64,000 bases of DNA from Primulina eburnea. Lineage: Eukaryota > Streptophyta > Magnoliopsida > Lamiales > Gesneriaceae. Positions 35,662-46,551 of the stretch are shown in pieces (the first letter of the stretch is position 1; the number at the start of each line of letters is the position of its first letter). The position numbers were made by a program, and so were the translations under genes. A model generated the notes under the pieces. The model worked only from the letters and a program-made list of their open reading frames with translations, had not been told where the DNA came from and made no database searches. The DNA lies in assembly GCF_022965805.1 (NCBI RefSeq), contig NC_133106.1, forward strand, positions 37,065,913 through 37,129,912. The letters run 5' to 3'.

Positions 35662-36865
35662 CGGCCCTTTTTTTTTTGGTTTCTGTTTGTTAAAGGTCCA
35701 TCTTCTGTCGAAATGCAATGATTATTTCCTGATGCATGCTCTACATTTTCGTTTCCGCCACAATGATATTTGGTCGGGTCAAGATATACAGCAATACAGC
35801 TTTTTGTTGTAATTATTTAAAGCGAGGAACAAAGAAAAGAAATTTTGGTTATTTTAAGATAATGTCGAGACACGAAAACCAAAAATTGTTTCTTAAAGTA
35901 ACAGCTCTAATGGCAAGGTACGAGGATTGAGGAGCCAAGAAAGTCGATTTCTTGTTTCAGTGACGGGTATGTGACAAGAAACTCTTTCATTAACCCTTTA
36001 TACTAGAGTAAATTGCAAAAAATTCACCCTTTTGTGAATTATATAAGTAAACTTATTAAAATATGGGAGTTTCAGCTTCAAATTTTAAAATACAAACGAA
36101 ACATTTAACTTGTTTATTGTAGATCTTAACATATTTAAAAAAGCACAGAGTTGATTTTTGCAAGATACTCCCTTTTATTCCCTTTCTTTAGTGTCTACGC
36201 TACGTTCTACTATGCGTGTCGAGGTTTACTTTCAAGAAACTATTTTCCATGAAATTTTAGTATGCTTTTGGACATTTTTGTGTTTTTTGGAGCTGGTAGA
36301 GGAAATTTGTTACTTGAGTATCGAACCATAGATTTCGTCTCAAATTTAGGATATCGGTGTCAAATGTTAAACGACAATTGATTTTGGATGATTTTCATTG
36401 TGAAAGAGGTGTGCTTTGTTTTACCTCAATTCCTGGTACACTTGGGGGGGTCGAGCCTAAATCATGCGAGTTAATAGCGATTCAAAGCTGCTTAAAACTG
36501 GCGGGCACCAAATTTTGGTTTACTCGAAATAATCAATCAAAATAAATATAGTCATAGCGTAGGCTTGTTTTATCGGTAAATTATTAATATTTATTTGAAT
36601 ATCCAACGCCTTTGGTTAGTTTGATTTGATTCAATTTCAATCATTTTTCCTTTTTAAAAAGAAATCTAATATATAAGTGGAATAGATCAATAAATTGATT
36701 TTAAAATTTGAATTTTATGGAAATTTGGCTTAACTAGTTTGAATATTTTGAAAAATCGGTTTATATATTATTTAATGTCAAGTAACCAAAATTAGATAAG
36801 GACAGTCTCTCTAATTTCACATCCCTTATCAAATTTTCACTTCACGATCATTTTTAAGACAAAAA
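35662..36865. other. Spacer downstream of transporter
   Basis: 3' UTR then AT-rich DNA. A small open frame at 36357-36545 has no recognisable domain. Confidence 0.5.
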
Positions 36866-37040
36866 TTTGTGTGAGACGGTTTCACGGGTCGTATCTGTGA
36901 GATATATTTTATTTGGGTCATCAATTAAAAAGTATTATTTTTTATACTAAGAGTATTATTTTTTATTGTGAAAGGTATGGTTGACCCGTCTCACAAATTA
37001 AGATCCGTAAGACGGTCTCACATGAGACCCACTCCATTTT
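36866..37040. repeat. GTGTGAGACGG MITE, copy 7
   Basis: Well preserved: starts TTTGTGTGAGACGGTTTCAC, contains TTTTATTGTGAAAG, and ends GTAAGACGGTCTCACATGAG. Confidence 0.8.
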
Positions 37041-38210
37041 TAATATCACAATTTGCAGTCTCGGATCTCCAAATTATTATATCTCGACTTATCTCTTTTA
37101 TTCTCCTTTATTTACTAACGAATTTGATACAAAAATTTTGATCTCGAATGGTTGCGCTAAATTTCAATAATTAAGAGAGTGTTTGCATCTAGAAAAGATA
37201 TCAAATATATGGATACTGAAGAAGTGAAGAAAAACCATAAATGAGTAATATTTGAAAACAAAAGTGAAAAAAATCATAAACGACTAGTGTTCGATAAAAA
37301 AATGTTTCTAATATTAATTTTTTTACAGAACCATTTTTGTTGAAGTAGAATAAATATCCTACAGTTTTCATATTTCAACTAAATTAAGCTGAAGTAATGC
37401 ATAATATGAATTTAAAACACACAATCTGAATTTTTAAGTGAAAAACGAATAATTTGAAATTGTGATTAAAATAAACTTAAAAGAGAGAAGGAAAGGCAAA
37501 AAAGATTGCTGGACGGCGTGCAGCGAATCTAGTTGGGCCCGCGCACTTTGTATCGCCCATAATTTTTCGGCCCAAGAACAAAAGTTATATTTCTATGTTT
37601 ATTATTGTTTTCCCCTCCAAATGTTACCATGAAAATGGCCAAATCAATTGCTTTATTTGCTGTCTTTCGCCTTTCCCACGGAATGCGCTTCCCGAAAGCG
37701 TGATTGATGGTGATGAAATCCAATACTTGTTTTTGCTCGATCATACGAAAAGGGGCAAATAAATTATTGGTTAAGGTATGGGTTTTTTTAGCCTAATTCA
37801 AAGTTGTAAAACAGTTTTTAATTTATTATTTTTTTCAAAAAAAATCCACAGACTAAAGTAACCCCCTTCTTATATTGATATACTACCATCATAGTGTAAA
37901 ACAAATCAAATATATTTGGAAGAGTTTTTTTTTAAACATTTTTTTGACAAGAATCGGTTCCAAAATCCCCCTATAGTTTTGTAACAACATGTATCATTAG
38001 CCTCGAAATCCCCGAATCTCAGTTGAGCACTAAAATACAGACTCCCACCCATTAAAGCAAAATCGCACTTTGAGAAAAAGAAAGTGAGTGGATGTAACTA
38101 TCAAATCCGTCTTGTGCAGTTCTCTACATCCATATATGATGGTTCCAACCCATACTCTAAAGCATACCCTCAATATTACAAAGGCACGCACAAACCCCAT
38201 TAATTAGGCC
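37041..38210. other. Upstream spacer of SAM-domain gene 1
   Basis: AT-rich with a slightly less AT-rich patch at 37500-37760. No conserved frame found on either strand. Confidence 0.45.
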
Positions 38211-38786
38211 ATGGATTGGTTCTCTTGGCTGTCAAAGACAAGCTTAGACCCCTTTCTTGTCTACGAATATGCCCTGGCTTTCGCACAAAATGAGCTTGAA
38301 AAAGAAGACATTTTTTACTTCAACCACGACTTCCTCCAAAGCATGGGGATTTCCATAGCAAAACATAGGCTAGAAATCCTAAAACTTGCTACAAAAGAAA
38401 AAGAAAGCCCCCCACATCTCGTGTCAAGGTTACTCATCGCGATCAAGCAAAAGAAGTCCAAGTTTTCAACAAATTTTCAATCTTGGGCGTGTCGTGATGT
38501 GTCGGCACTAGCCGTCATGCCTAGTTTAAGATACAAGAATGCTAAGGCAAAGAAAAGCAAGAGGCTGATTGAGCCTAATAAGATCAGCGAAGCTCCACTT
38601 TTGATCACGAATGGTAGATGCCCTACACTTTTGCCTAGTTCGATGATGGACAAGTCTCTGCACAATGCTTTGCAAGATATCGAAAGGGATGATGAGAAAT
38701 TGAGTGAAGATTATGATGATTATTGGTCTTGTGTTGTTGAAGATATCAAGTGGGATTCAATGTTTCAAAACTTGAAACCAACTTGA
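38211..38786 (+). CDS. SAM-domain protein, tandem copy 1
   Basis: Single-exon protein of 191 residues. The first ~60 residues form a sterile alpha motif domain: MDWFSWLSKTSLDP, ELEKEDIFYFNHDFLQSMGI and AKHRLEILKLA match the plant SAM family that begins with Trp-rich MDWF. SAM domains mediate protein-protein or RNA contacts; the function of this subfamily is not known to me. The middle is Lys-rich and not conserved. The C-terminus has an acidic patch then DYWSCVVEDIKWDSMFQNLKPT, which is shared almost exactly with the next gene and so is probably a functional motif. Same strand as copy 2, 1.3 kb away. Confidence 0.85.
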   Translation: MDWFSWLSKTSLDPFLVYEYALAFAQNELEKEDIFYFNHDFLQSMGISIAKHRLEILKLATKEKESPPHLVSRLLIAIKQKKSKFSTNFQSWACRDVSALAVMPSLRYKNAKAKKSKRLIEPNKISEAPLLITNGRCPTLLPSSMMDKSLHNALQDIERDDEKLSEDYDDYWSCVVEDIKWDSMFQNLKPT

Positions 38787-40080
38787 AATTAGCCTGATTT
38801 TTTTTCCTTATTTTTTCCCTCGTGGCCTGTCTTCTTGTGTGATGAAAGATTGCTCATAGGTTCTTATGCCGATGTTAAAATTACATCGCGTACTTATTGA
38901 AGATCATGTTAAAACTTGTATATTTATATATTGTTTTGGTAGTGTTGTTTGTAGGATGCTTGCATTGTGCTAGTTTCCATTGATTTCATCCTTGGCCAGT
39001 TAGTAAGCAAGCCCGTGTGAAATAAAATAGGCCCAACTATTCTCGAAATTTCATCGACTGTTTTACTCCATGGCTACCTAAATTACTCACGGAAGTTCAT
39101 TTTTCAAAGTTTGAGAATAAAATTTAAACGAATTTCGTCTGTTAGATCACTAGAATTTTAGATGAACATCGATATATGTCGAAAATACAGTGATTCTCAA
39201 AAAATATTAGTAGTTGATTGACAACACTGGATATGAAACCAAATGCATAGAGGTGCACCTTTTTCGAAAACGAACACCCATGGGATCCTTGCCCAACTGC
39301 GCGATGGTGAAAAACCCAGAGTCATCCATCTTGCTATGAAAAAAGGACTTTATTTTAACATATACATAATACACAAATAATTTTCATATCACAAAGTATA
39401 TTTTATTAGATATATTTCAAACACGACTCCATTCATTAAAAAATAGTACTTTTAATTAGATATATGGAGAGAGACAAACCGTCACTCTACATAGTAGATC
39501 TTTTTCTCTCAAAACCAAATTCTGGTCGAAAACTATTATACAAAACTTATAAGACATAAAATACTATGTTTGGATTTGTAAAAAGTAACATTTAAAACCA
39601 CATCCCTTTTATTTTGGAAACAAATTGCCTTATAAACAACAATTTGAGACAATATTGTTTTTCTCTCTCTGTCATATTCTACAATGAATGATTCACATAT
39701 TATTATTACAGATATGCCAAGAATGTATATATTTTACCTTAAAAGTTGCGATTATGTTTTTATTAATTAAGCAATACATGACTCCAATCTAAATAAAAGC
39801 AGTTGCGCAGAAGTTGCCAATTTTCCATACGGGGACATTGCATTAATTAGGCCAAAGCATACAGTTTGATTTGTCACTCTCAATTCCAACTACCAACCAA
39901 TTTTATTCGGGCCAATTAATTACTAAGTGATCTGATCTACTTCCCAAAACACATCAAATAGCACACAGTATGAGCAGTCCTCGACCCTTTTGGAAATGAA
40001 TATTTTTTGTAATTTTTTGGTTCTGTGTACTCTCAGAATGCTCTAAATCACCCCTGCATTTGCAAAAATCAAACCAAGTC
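38787..40080. other. Spacer between SAM paralogues
   Basis: AT-rich. Contains the 3' UTR of copy 1 and the promoter of copy 2. No element ends recognised. Confidence 0.5.
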
Positions 40081-40731
40081 ATGGATTGGTTCGATTGGCT
40101 ATCGAAAACCAGCCTCGATCCATCTCATGTCTATGACTACGCTGTGATTTTCACTTACAACGAGCTTGAAGAAGACGACATGCTCTATTTCAACCATGAA
40201 TTTCTTCAGAGCATGGGCATTGCCGTAGCCAAACATCGACTCGAGATTCTCAAGGTAGCGAGAAAAGAAAAGGGAGGAAAAATAATCCACCCAATGCTGT
40301 GGATCATTCTCGCGATCAAGAAAACCAAGAATTACGTATTCAAGAAAGTCGAAGCTCTAACTCATCGCAACGATTCGTCTCTCTCACTTGTTAAAGTCCG
40401 AAACAACAGTTTGAGGTGGAAGGTATCGATGTTACAAAGGAACAAAAGGTTCTTGAGGGCAGGTATGGAAGAAACCAGGCCAACTAGGGAAAGAAATGAA
40501 AGCCACAAAATTGGGTTTGGTCAAAAGATTTTGATGCTTGGATACAAGGATATGCACGAGACAGATCACGAAAGCTCGAGCTCGATTCGAACTCCCAGCA
40601 GTACCGCTGAAACTAAGGTGAATAGTAGCTTTTCAAGCACATTGGGTCAGTCCGTAGATGGTGATTACTGGTCTAGTTGTATGGAAGAAAGCAAGTGGGA
40701 TTCAATGTTTACAGACTTGAAACCTACATGA
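40081..40731 (+). CDS. SAM-domain protein, tandem copy 2
   Basis: Paralogue of the preceding gene, 216 residues from the Met at 40081. I chose this start because it aligns with MDWF of copy 1; an in-frame ATG seven codons upstream (40060) is less likely. The SAM domain reads MDWFDWLSKTSLDP, ELEEDDMLYFNHEFLQSMGI, AKHRLEILKVA. The basic middle segment is longer and unlike copy 1. The C-terminus DGDYWSSCMEESKWDSMFTDLKPT repeats the conserved tail. Both ends are kept while the middle has diverged, pointing to selection on the SAM domain and the tail motif. Role unknown. Confidence 0.85.
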   Translation: MDWFDWLSKTSLDPSHVYDYAVIFTYNELEEDDMLYFNHEFLQSMGIAVAKHRLEILKVARKEKGGKIIHPMLWIILAIKKTKNYVFKKVEALTHRNDSSLSLVKVRNNSLRWKVSMLQRNKRFLRAGMEETRPTRERNESHKIGFGQKILMLGYKDMHETDHESSSSIRTPSSTAETKVNSSFSSTLGQSVDGDYWSSCMEESKWDSMFTDLKPT

Positions 40732-41033
40732 TAAGGAGCAAAAATGGTCACAGTTTACCAAAGTGGTCTGCAAGTTAGTCCAAGAACGTATAAGTACGCG
40801 TCGAAAGATAACGACAACAACATTTATGGAAACAAGAAAAAGTGGTCACAGATTTCTTGGGGTTCTTTATTTAATTTAATTTATATTGTTTTGTTATTTT
40901 CGTAATAATCTTGTGATGGCTCGTACACAAATAATTATATCAGTAGTAATAGGCATCACATGTAAGTGTCAAATCATAGGTCTCGAGCAACATTTGGTGA
41001 GAGTGACCTTTTAAATATTTATCTTTTTATAGA

Positions 41034-41190
41034 CAAAAATTTGTGTTAGACGGTCTTACGATCATATTTATTAAACGGATTTTTTATTCGGATTATCCAC
41101 GAAAAAGTATTATTTTTTAATCTAAGAATACTACTTTTTATTGTAAATATGAGTAAGATTGACCCGTCTCACATGAAACTCACTCTTTCA
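41034..41190. repeat. GTGTGAGACGG MITE, copy 8
   Basis: Starts ATTTGTGTTAGACGGTCTTAC, contains ACTACTTTTTATTGTAAATAT, and ends GACCCGTCTCACATGAAACTC. It is more divergent than copy 7. Confidence 0.7.
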
Positions 41191-42108
41191 TATATCTCGT
41201 GACTGGCTTGTGAGGACATATATAATGAATTATGTGTAGTAATTATGATAATTTTCTTGGTTTATGCGATATTCACAAACAAATTGGTTAGATCTGATAA
41301 TATTCGACAAATAATGAAAAAAACAGTTGTTAAAACTTAATTTAATTGTTAATCATTTGGAAAAAAGATATTGGTTAGGGCCATGGTGAATATTTAGGAA
41401 TTTGGACTAGTGGCCAACTAAAAGCTAGCATATAAAAATTTAATATGTCAGACAAGGGAAAAATAGTATTTTTAAAGTACAAAAGGTTTTACCGGCTCTT
41501 TTTATTTCAAGCTCACACTAATATATGTTTCTATCATTTAAATTGTATCTAAAAAACATTCTCACATAAAAAGATGAACTAACACCCAATTTTTTTCAAA
41601 ATAATCAAAATGTAGAAATTTAATCATATAATCTGAACGAATGGAAAACCAAATAACTTACGAAAATAAAACAATTTACAATATTTCATAATTCTTGCGA
41701 TCAATAATCATATACCATCCGTCATAGCCAACCCGTGAACTGATCATAAATATACTAATCATATTTCCGTAAAACTGAATAAAAAATATCTTACAAGCAG
41801 AAGAATATAATAAATACCCAGTTGTGCAATTTAAGCAGTCAATTTTTTTGTCAATCTAGAAGATCAAATTGAGGAAATCAAAATGACAATCAAAATTTAC
41901 CTTCTAAATAGAAATAAACACAACTAATCATCGACAGATTTCGGTTTACAAATAACGAAACTTGAAATTTCCCACTTAAAAATTGAGGAAATAAAACAAA
42001 GACTCTCCACGAAATATTTATATCTACAATAAAAAATTAATTCCTCATATCGTAAAAAGAAAATAATAATGCGAGCCCTTCACTAAAACGCAGAACTCTA
42101 TATTCCAC
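41191..42108. other. Spacer
   Basis: AT-rich, including the probable 3' UTR of the minus-strand serine-rich protein gene close to 42108. Nothing else seen. Confidence 0.45.
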
Positions 42109-42747
42109 TCAGCGAGTCAACGCACTGAGTTCATACTCACTCAGAACTGTACAGAATTCCGAAACCTTCACGCTTCCAGATTCTTCGTTCCTAGAGAGTG
42201 TGGATAACCGGCTCGGCCGCGGCTTGAAATTCTCACGGCGGCGCTGACTATGCGAGGACGGACGAATCAAAGATGCCAGAGCTCTCTTTACCAAATCGCC
42301 TTCAACGGTTCCGATTCGAACCAAGGAATTCGTCATCGCAGATCTCCGCATATTCAATTGATGATTAGTGGACCTATACGACTGTGTCTGGTTATTGACA
42401 TGCCCCGGGGAAAGGCTTTTCTTGTGTAAACTGCACCTGAAGGATCCAGGATGCGTCGTAGGAGAGCACGCACACGTCTTCCTCGGAGCTGATCCTAGCG
42501 GCCTGGGGTTCGACTTCTGGTTGTGCTGGCGGTGGTTGGAGGTGGGAAATCGAACAGTCGGGGAATCTGATCGGCCTAGACTGATACGGGTGGGGCTGGT
42601 GGAGCGGGCGAGGACTGGAGAGGGTCGGGAAACGAAATTGGATCCGGAGATGGAGGAGTAGCAGTAGCGGTTGGGCGAAAGGGATCGGTGGAAGTGGCTG
42701 TAGAGTGTGGTACCGTGAGAGGTCCTTGATTTCGCAGACGATGCCAT
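42109..42747 (-). CDS. Plant serine-rich protein (At5g11090/At5g25280-like)
   Basis: Single exon, 212 residues, Ser and Arg rich with low-complexity SPNR, SPTRISLGRSDSP-type repeats in the first third. The recognisable core is RKTCACSPTTHPGSFRCSLH at about residues 88-107, a Cys-containing motif conserved in plant serine-rich-related proteins of unknown function. The C-terminal half has MRRSAMTNSLVRIGTVEGDLVKRALASLIRPSS and ends in VSEFCTVLSEYELSAL. No signal peptide or membrane segment is visible. The gene is GC-rich relative to its surroundings. Function is not known, and only the family resemblance is claimed. Confidence 0.75.
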   Translation of the reverse strand: MASSAKSRTSHGTTLYSHFHRSLSPNRYCYSSISGSNFVSRPSPVLARSTSPTRISLGRSDSPTVRFPTSNHRQHNQKSNPRPLGSAPRKTCACSPTTHPGSFRCSLHKKSLSPGHVNNQTQSYRSTNHQLNMRRSAMTNSLVRIGTVEGDLVKRALASLIRPSSHSQRRRENFKPRPSRLSTLSRNEESGSVKVSEFCTVLSEYELSALTR

Positions 42748-42798
42748 TGATTACGACTTTTCGATTGTAGAAACTAAAGAACGTTTGTATCAAGGGAC

Positions 42799-42806
42799 AA
42801 TTTATA
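42799..42806 (-). promoter_or_regulatory. Proximal TATA-like site of serine-rich gene
   Basis: Minus-strand TATAAATT lies about 52 bp before the ATG, which would give an almost leaderless mRNA. The distal site at 43047 is more plausible. Confidence 0.3.
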
Positions 42807-43046
42807 GGAGGAGGAGGAGATGGCAGTTGCGTAAATATTACGCGAGGGAGATTCCATTGCAGTTGGTTAAGGATTTGTAAGGGGTTTGGTTTCCTGTGGG
42901 CACCCACAACAAAAGTATGGGATTGTGGAATAATCAGTTTAGGATTCTCACGTCTCCAACAGCGCGTTACTGCGACGTGTTCCGTGGAAAAAACTGGTGG
43001 GCTGTGCGTGTTCCTCACGGAATGATGGCCCCTGGGGTGGGACATG

Positions 43047-43055
43047 TATTTATAG
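43047..43055 (-). promoter_or_regulatory. Distal TATA box of serine-rich gene
   Basis: Minus-strand CTATAAATA, a full plant consensus, would give a leader of roughly 270 nt. Confidence 0.5.
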
Positions 43056-43227
43056 ACTGACACGTGCGACGATAATGCTTGTGCTGGTGAAACTAGAGGC
43101 GGCGATTTGCTGGTTTCGATACATTGGCCAGCGTTCCACGACTCTTAACACTTGGACAGAGTCTTATACACCCAAGCAATTCTATCATCAATCGACAGAT
43201 GCCGAATTTCTAAAATAAAAACAAATG

Positions 43228-43380
43228 TGAAAATTTGTGTGAGACGATTTAATGAGTTGTATTTTGTGAGACATATATCTTATTTGGGTCATCTATAAAA
43301 AAATATTACTTTTTATGCTGAAAATCGGTAGGGTTGATCCGTCACAGATAAAGATTCGTGATATTGTCTCACAAAAACTA
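43228..43380. repeat. GTGTGAGACGG MITE, copy 9
   Basis: Starts ATTTGTGTGAGACGATTTAA, contains TTATTTGGGTCATC and TACTTTTTATGCTGAAAATCGG, and ends GATATTGTCTCACAAAAAC. It lies about 400 bp from the viral insertion. Confidence 0.75.
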
Positions 43381-43774
43381 CTCAAAACAAATTTACCAAT
43401 GACGTTAGAACAGGAAAACACATTAAAATTTCGGGATATACCTCAAAATATTTATTCTCAATTTGAATATCCAGTGCTGCCTAAAATGCAAAAAAATAAA
43501 ATAAAATAATTCAGTGGTTCATCAATCTTTTTATAGATAATAAAGTGGACCGAAGGACTAAACCTTTGAATCGAAAGAGACAATTCAAGACAAACCGAAA
43601 TGATATCACACGTTGATTTTATTGCCATAATTTCATATTCTTCGCCTTTATTTCTTGCAACGCCGGGAGAGAGTTGCGGGCTTTTTTCGATTGGAACTCG
43701 ATCGGATGGGCCTCCACAAATATCCTTTGTGTTTTCTAAAATACATCATTCATCTAATTATTGGAATAGTTTTT
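43381..43774. other. Left host flank of viral insertion
   Basis: Mixed-composition host DNA with no gene that I recognise. The last 12 bases before and into the virus form the repeat described at the junction. Confidence 0.5.
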
Positions 43775-44083
43775 TATAAACTGAAAAGAAATGGGATTAC
43801 CTTGATAAGTTCCTATTATACCTGTTTCATCAACATGAGTTAAAGGATAAATTTGATAAATAAAAGGAAGACCAAGTATTAGTTGGCTAGAAATGTCTTT
43901 AGCTAATAAAAAACTGGTTTGAATACAGTTTTTATCTTTGCAAATATAAGCTTTAGGTAATTTGTAATTAATTTCTAAAGGTTCTCCTCCTGCATGAGAA
44001 AGAGAATGAGTAGTTTTATGAAAATATTTTGTAGGAATTAATCCTTCCTGTATAACATTTAAATCTGCACCACTATCTATCAT
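43754..44083 (-). CDS. Viral aspartic protease, 5' part of pol (truncated)
   Basis: The N-terminal part of the pararetroviral polymerase polyprotein. The ATG at 44083 overlaps the coat-protein stop as ATGA. The catalytic aspartic protease triad text appears as IDSGADLNVI, and the flap/hydrophobic strand QLILGLPFI follows about 60 residues later. The frame runs into host DNA at the insertion point (43775) and stops at 43754, so the RT domain is missing here and lies at the other end of the insert. This is a true truncation caused by linearisation of the viral circle. Confidence 0.85.
   Translation of the reverse strand: MIDSGADLNVIQEGLIPTKYFHKTTHSLSHAGGEPLEINYKLPKAYICKDKNCIQTSFLLAKDISSQLILGLPFIYQIYPLTHVDETGIIGTYQGNPISFQFIKNYSNN
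43766..43777. repeat. 12-bp junction repeat, left
   Basis: ATAGTTTTTTAT occurs here and at 51597-51608, straddling both virus-host junctions by 2-3 bases. It is a candidate target-site duplication or microhomology used in integration. Confidence 0.6.
43775..43816. repeat. Viral terminal redundancy, left copy
   Basis: 42 bp identical to 51557-51598. It encodes the same protease-end residues at both virus ends. Confidence 0.92.
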
Positions 44084-46551
44084 AGCAATAAATTCTTTTT
44101 ATAAGAATTATCAATTAATAAAGTAATATTAGTATACCATTTTTGAGATATAATCATACTCAAAACAGATAAATGTTTCTGATTATTATCAGGAAATGAA
44201 ATATCTTGAATATTTTCAAAACTTTCAGAAATTGAATTATTATGATTTTCAATGACTGAAATACGATAATTTAAACTATTATTATTATCATGTAAAAATT
44301 TTATTTGTTGTTTAAGATTATCAATCTCTTTAACTAAATCATGTATAGTAACTGGATTTTGTTGACTATATTTTTTCTGTAAAAGATTTTTAATTTCTTT
44401 CATAGAATAAGGTTGTTCTTGTTTAACAAGAATGTTATTATCATTATTGCTTGTTGAAGCAGTATTCTCCATTTGATCTATGATAGTGGATTTTAATATT
44501 GGATCCTTAATCATCTTAAGGAATTCTAGAATATTATTGTTAGTTAAAACATTAATATTTAAATCTTGAAATTGAGACATAAGTTTATAAAACTCATCAT
44601 TTTTATTATTATCCTCTATAGGATTAATACAAGATTTTCCTTGTATACAATTATTGCATTCTTCTAAATCAGAAATGTCTGATTCATTATCCAGAATTTC
44701 TTCTGAATTATAGGATTCTGAGGAATTCTCAGTTTCACTATCAGAATTATTATTAGAATCCATTATTATTTTAAATAATGTTTCTTTTAGATTATCATTT
44801 ATTTCTAAATTATTAATTTTGTTTTTAGCCCAACATTGATTAGCATAATGTCCTGGCTTTTTACATTTTCTACAAATTATTAATTTGTTTTTGTATTTAT
44901 CTTTTTTCCTATCAGCTTTAGCTGATTCACGAATTTCTTTTCTTTTCATTTTTCTTTCTTTTTGTCTTTCAGACAAATGTCTTTTCTTATAAATCTTATC
45001 ATCCTTATCTTTAATTTTCTTCTTACCTTTATTAGGTAAGTCCATACCAAATTGATCACAAAATTTTCCTAACTGTTTTTTCTCTAGTAAATTTTGTCTC
45101 TTAATTTGATTATTTAATTTTAATTCATTACAGAGAGCTAAACCCTCTTGAATACAAGTATTAATCAAATTACCATAAGTATAATTATCATAAGAGATAT
45201 TTATATCATCTTTTCTTAATACTTTTCTAACCCTTTCAGCAAATAAGAAAGGTAAGCCATCTATGAATTTAGCTTTCCACAGACTATTATTACAGTCTGG
45301 AATCTCATAAATTCGAGATAAGAAAGTATCTTTATACCATCTAAAATCAGTAAGTGTTTTACATTTTAGATTACTTAATAAAGTTCTAATTTGTTCACTA
45401 TTATCAGTGAATTTTCCTGTGAAATGTTCAATCATAGTTAATATTAATGTATACACTACATTTTCTAATTGAATATTATTTTCCATTTTTATGGAATTAA
45501 AGATTTCATCTTTTTGAGAATAATTTAAATAATTATCCCACCAACCTTTAAGTTGGCCAGTAAATCCTGCTGTTATCATTTTAGCAATATTCTTATCAGT
45601 ATTACCTGATGATTTACACACAGTACTATACATTAACATTCTGTGAGCAGTATTATAAATTTGCCTATCACTATAACCATCAATATTCCATTCATAAATA
45701 TTTTTCCCATTATAACTATTAGAATAAATATATTCATTTTCTTCAATGAGAACATCCATGGGAGTAGGTTTATTATAGTAATATTTGGATGTAGTAGGTC
45801 TATCAGCCCATTTGATTTTATTAATTTCATTATCAGAATGATTATTAATCTTATCTAAATCTTCAGACTCTTCATTAAGAGTATTTAAATTAAGATTTCT
45901 AAATTTTTCTTCTAATAATTTTTCTATATCAGAAACAGAAGATTTAAATTTAAAATCTTTAATATCAGGAGGGGATTGAATGGATGATGTAGCAACAGAA
46001 ACAATATTATTTTCTGGTTCTTCTATATGAACATCAGGTTTAATTTTATTAATAGCTAAAATAATTTTATCAATACGATCTTTAAGAGAATTAATCTCTT
46101 CTTCTATAATCGTAAGATATAAATTTGTGTAATTCTGTTTTTCTATTATCTGATTAATATGTTTAACAGTGATTTGTAACATATCATTCTCAAATAATTT
46201 TGAAAAAGCAGTAAAATTTAAAATTTTATTATTCTTTTCTATAATAAAAGATTGTTGAGGAGGATAAACAGATTTTTGAATCTGTCCTGAAGAAAGTTTA
46301 TAATTTCTTTCAAGAATAGAAATATAATCTATAATAAATGTTTTAAAAAACCAAGGAACAAAATGTATAAGTTTATTCTGGTTTTCACAATATTTATAAA
46401 ATGTTGAAACAATATATTCAAACTCTTCTTCAGAAAAACTTTTAAAGTACCAATTTCTGAAAGATTCCCATTTGGGTAAATAAAATTCTGCATTGATCTT
46501 TGCTCTAGCAGAAGATCCTTTAGTAAAATCAATCTTTGATTTACTATCCAT
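44080..46551 (-). CDS. Viral coat protein (capsid), 823 aa
   Basis: Structural protein of the pararetrovirus. A CCHC zinc knuckle, CRKCKKPGHYANQC, at about residues 560-573 is the caulimovirid coat signature for nucleic acid binding. It is preceded by a very basic stretch (KRHLSERQKERKMKRKEIR) and followed by an acidic, Ser-rich segment and a coiled-coil-like C-terminus. A central region with WWDNYL and AKFIDGLPFLFAERV fits the retroviral-type capsid fold. Start ATG at 46551 overlaps the movement-protein stop as TAATG; the end overlaps the protease ATG. The frame is complete. At 823 residues it is large for the family, so it may be processed into several proteins. Confidence 0.85.
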   Translation of the reverse strand: MDSKSKIDFTKGSSARAKINAEFYLPKWESFRNWYFKSFSEEEFEYIVSTFYKYCENQNKLIHFVPWFFKTFIIDYISILERNYKLSSGQIQKSVYPPQQSFIIEKNNKILNFTAFSKLFENDMLQITVKHINQIIEKQNYTNLYLTIIEEEINSLKDRIDKIILAINKIKPDVHIEEPENNIVSVATSSIQSPPDIKDFKFKSSVSDIEKLLEEKFRNLNLNTLNEESEDLDKINNHSDNEINKIKWADRPTTSKYYYNKPTPMDVLIEENEYIYSNSYNGKNIYEWNIDGYSDRQIYNTAHRMLMYSTVCKSSGNTDKNIAKMITAGFTGQLKGWWDNYLNYSQKDEIFNSIKMENNIQLENVVYTLILTMIEHFTGKFTDNSEQIRTLLSNLKCKTLTDFRWYKDTFLSRIYEIPDCNNSLWKAKFIDGLPFLFAERVRKVLRKDDINISYDNYTYGNLINTCIQEGLALCNELKLNNQIKRQNLLEKKQLGKFCDQFGMDLPNKGKKKIKDKDDKIYKKRHLSERQKERKMKRKEIRESAKADRKKDKYKNKLIICRKCKKPGHYANQCWAKNKINNLEINDNLKETLFKIIMDSNNNSDSETENSSESYNSEEILDNESDISDLEECNNCIQGKSCINPIEDNNKNDEFYKLMSQFQDLNINVLTNNNILEFLKMIKDPILKSTIIDQMENTASTSNNDNNILVKQEQPYSMKEIKNLLQKKYSQQNPVTIHDLVKEIDNLKQQIKFLHDNNNSLNYRISVIENHNNSISESFENIQDISFPDNNQKHLSVLSMIISQKWYTNITLLIDNSYKKNLLL

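Noticed and set aside
42392..43063. 223-residue minus-strand frame overlapping the serine-rich gene
   Set aside because: Out-of-frame shadow in GC-rich coding DNA and leader; composition is not protein-like.
45643..45858. Ile/Asn-rich plus-strand frame inside the virus
   Set aside because: Antisense shadow of the AT-rich coat gene.
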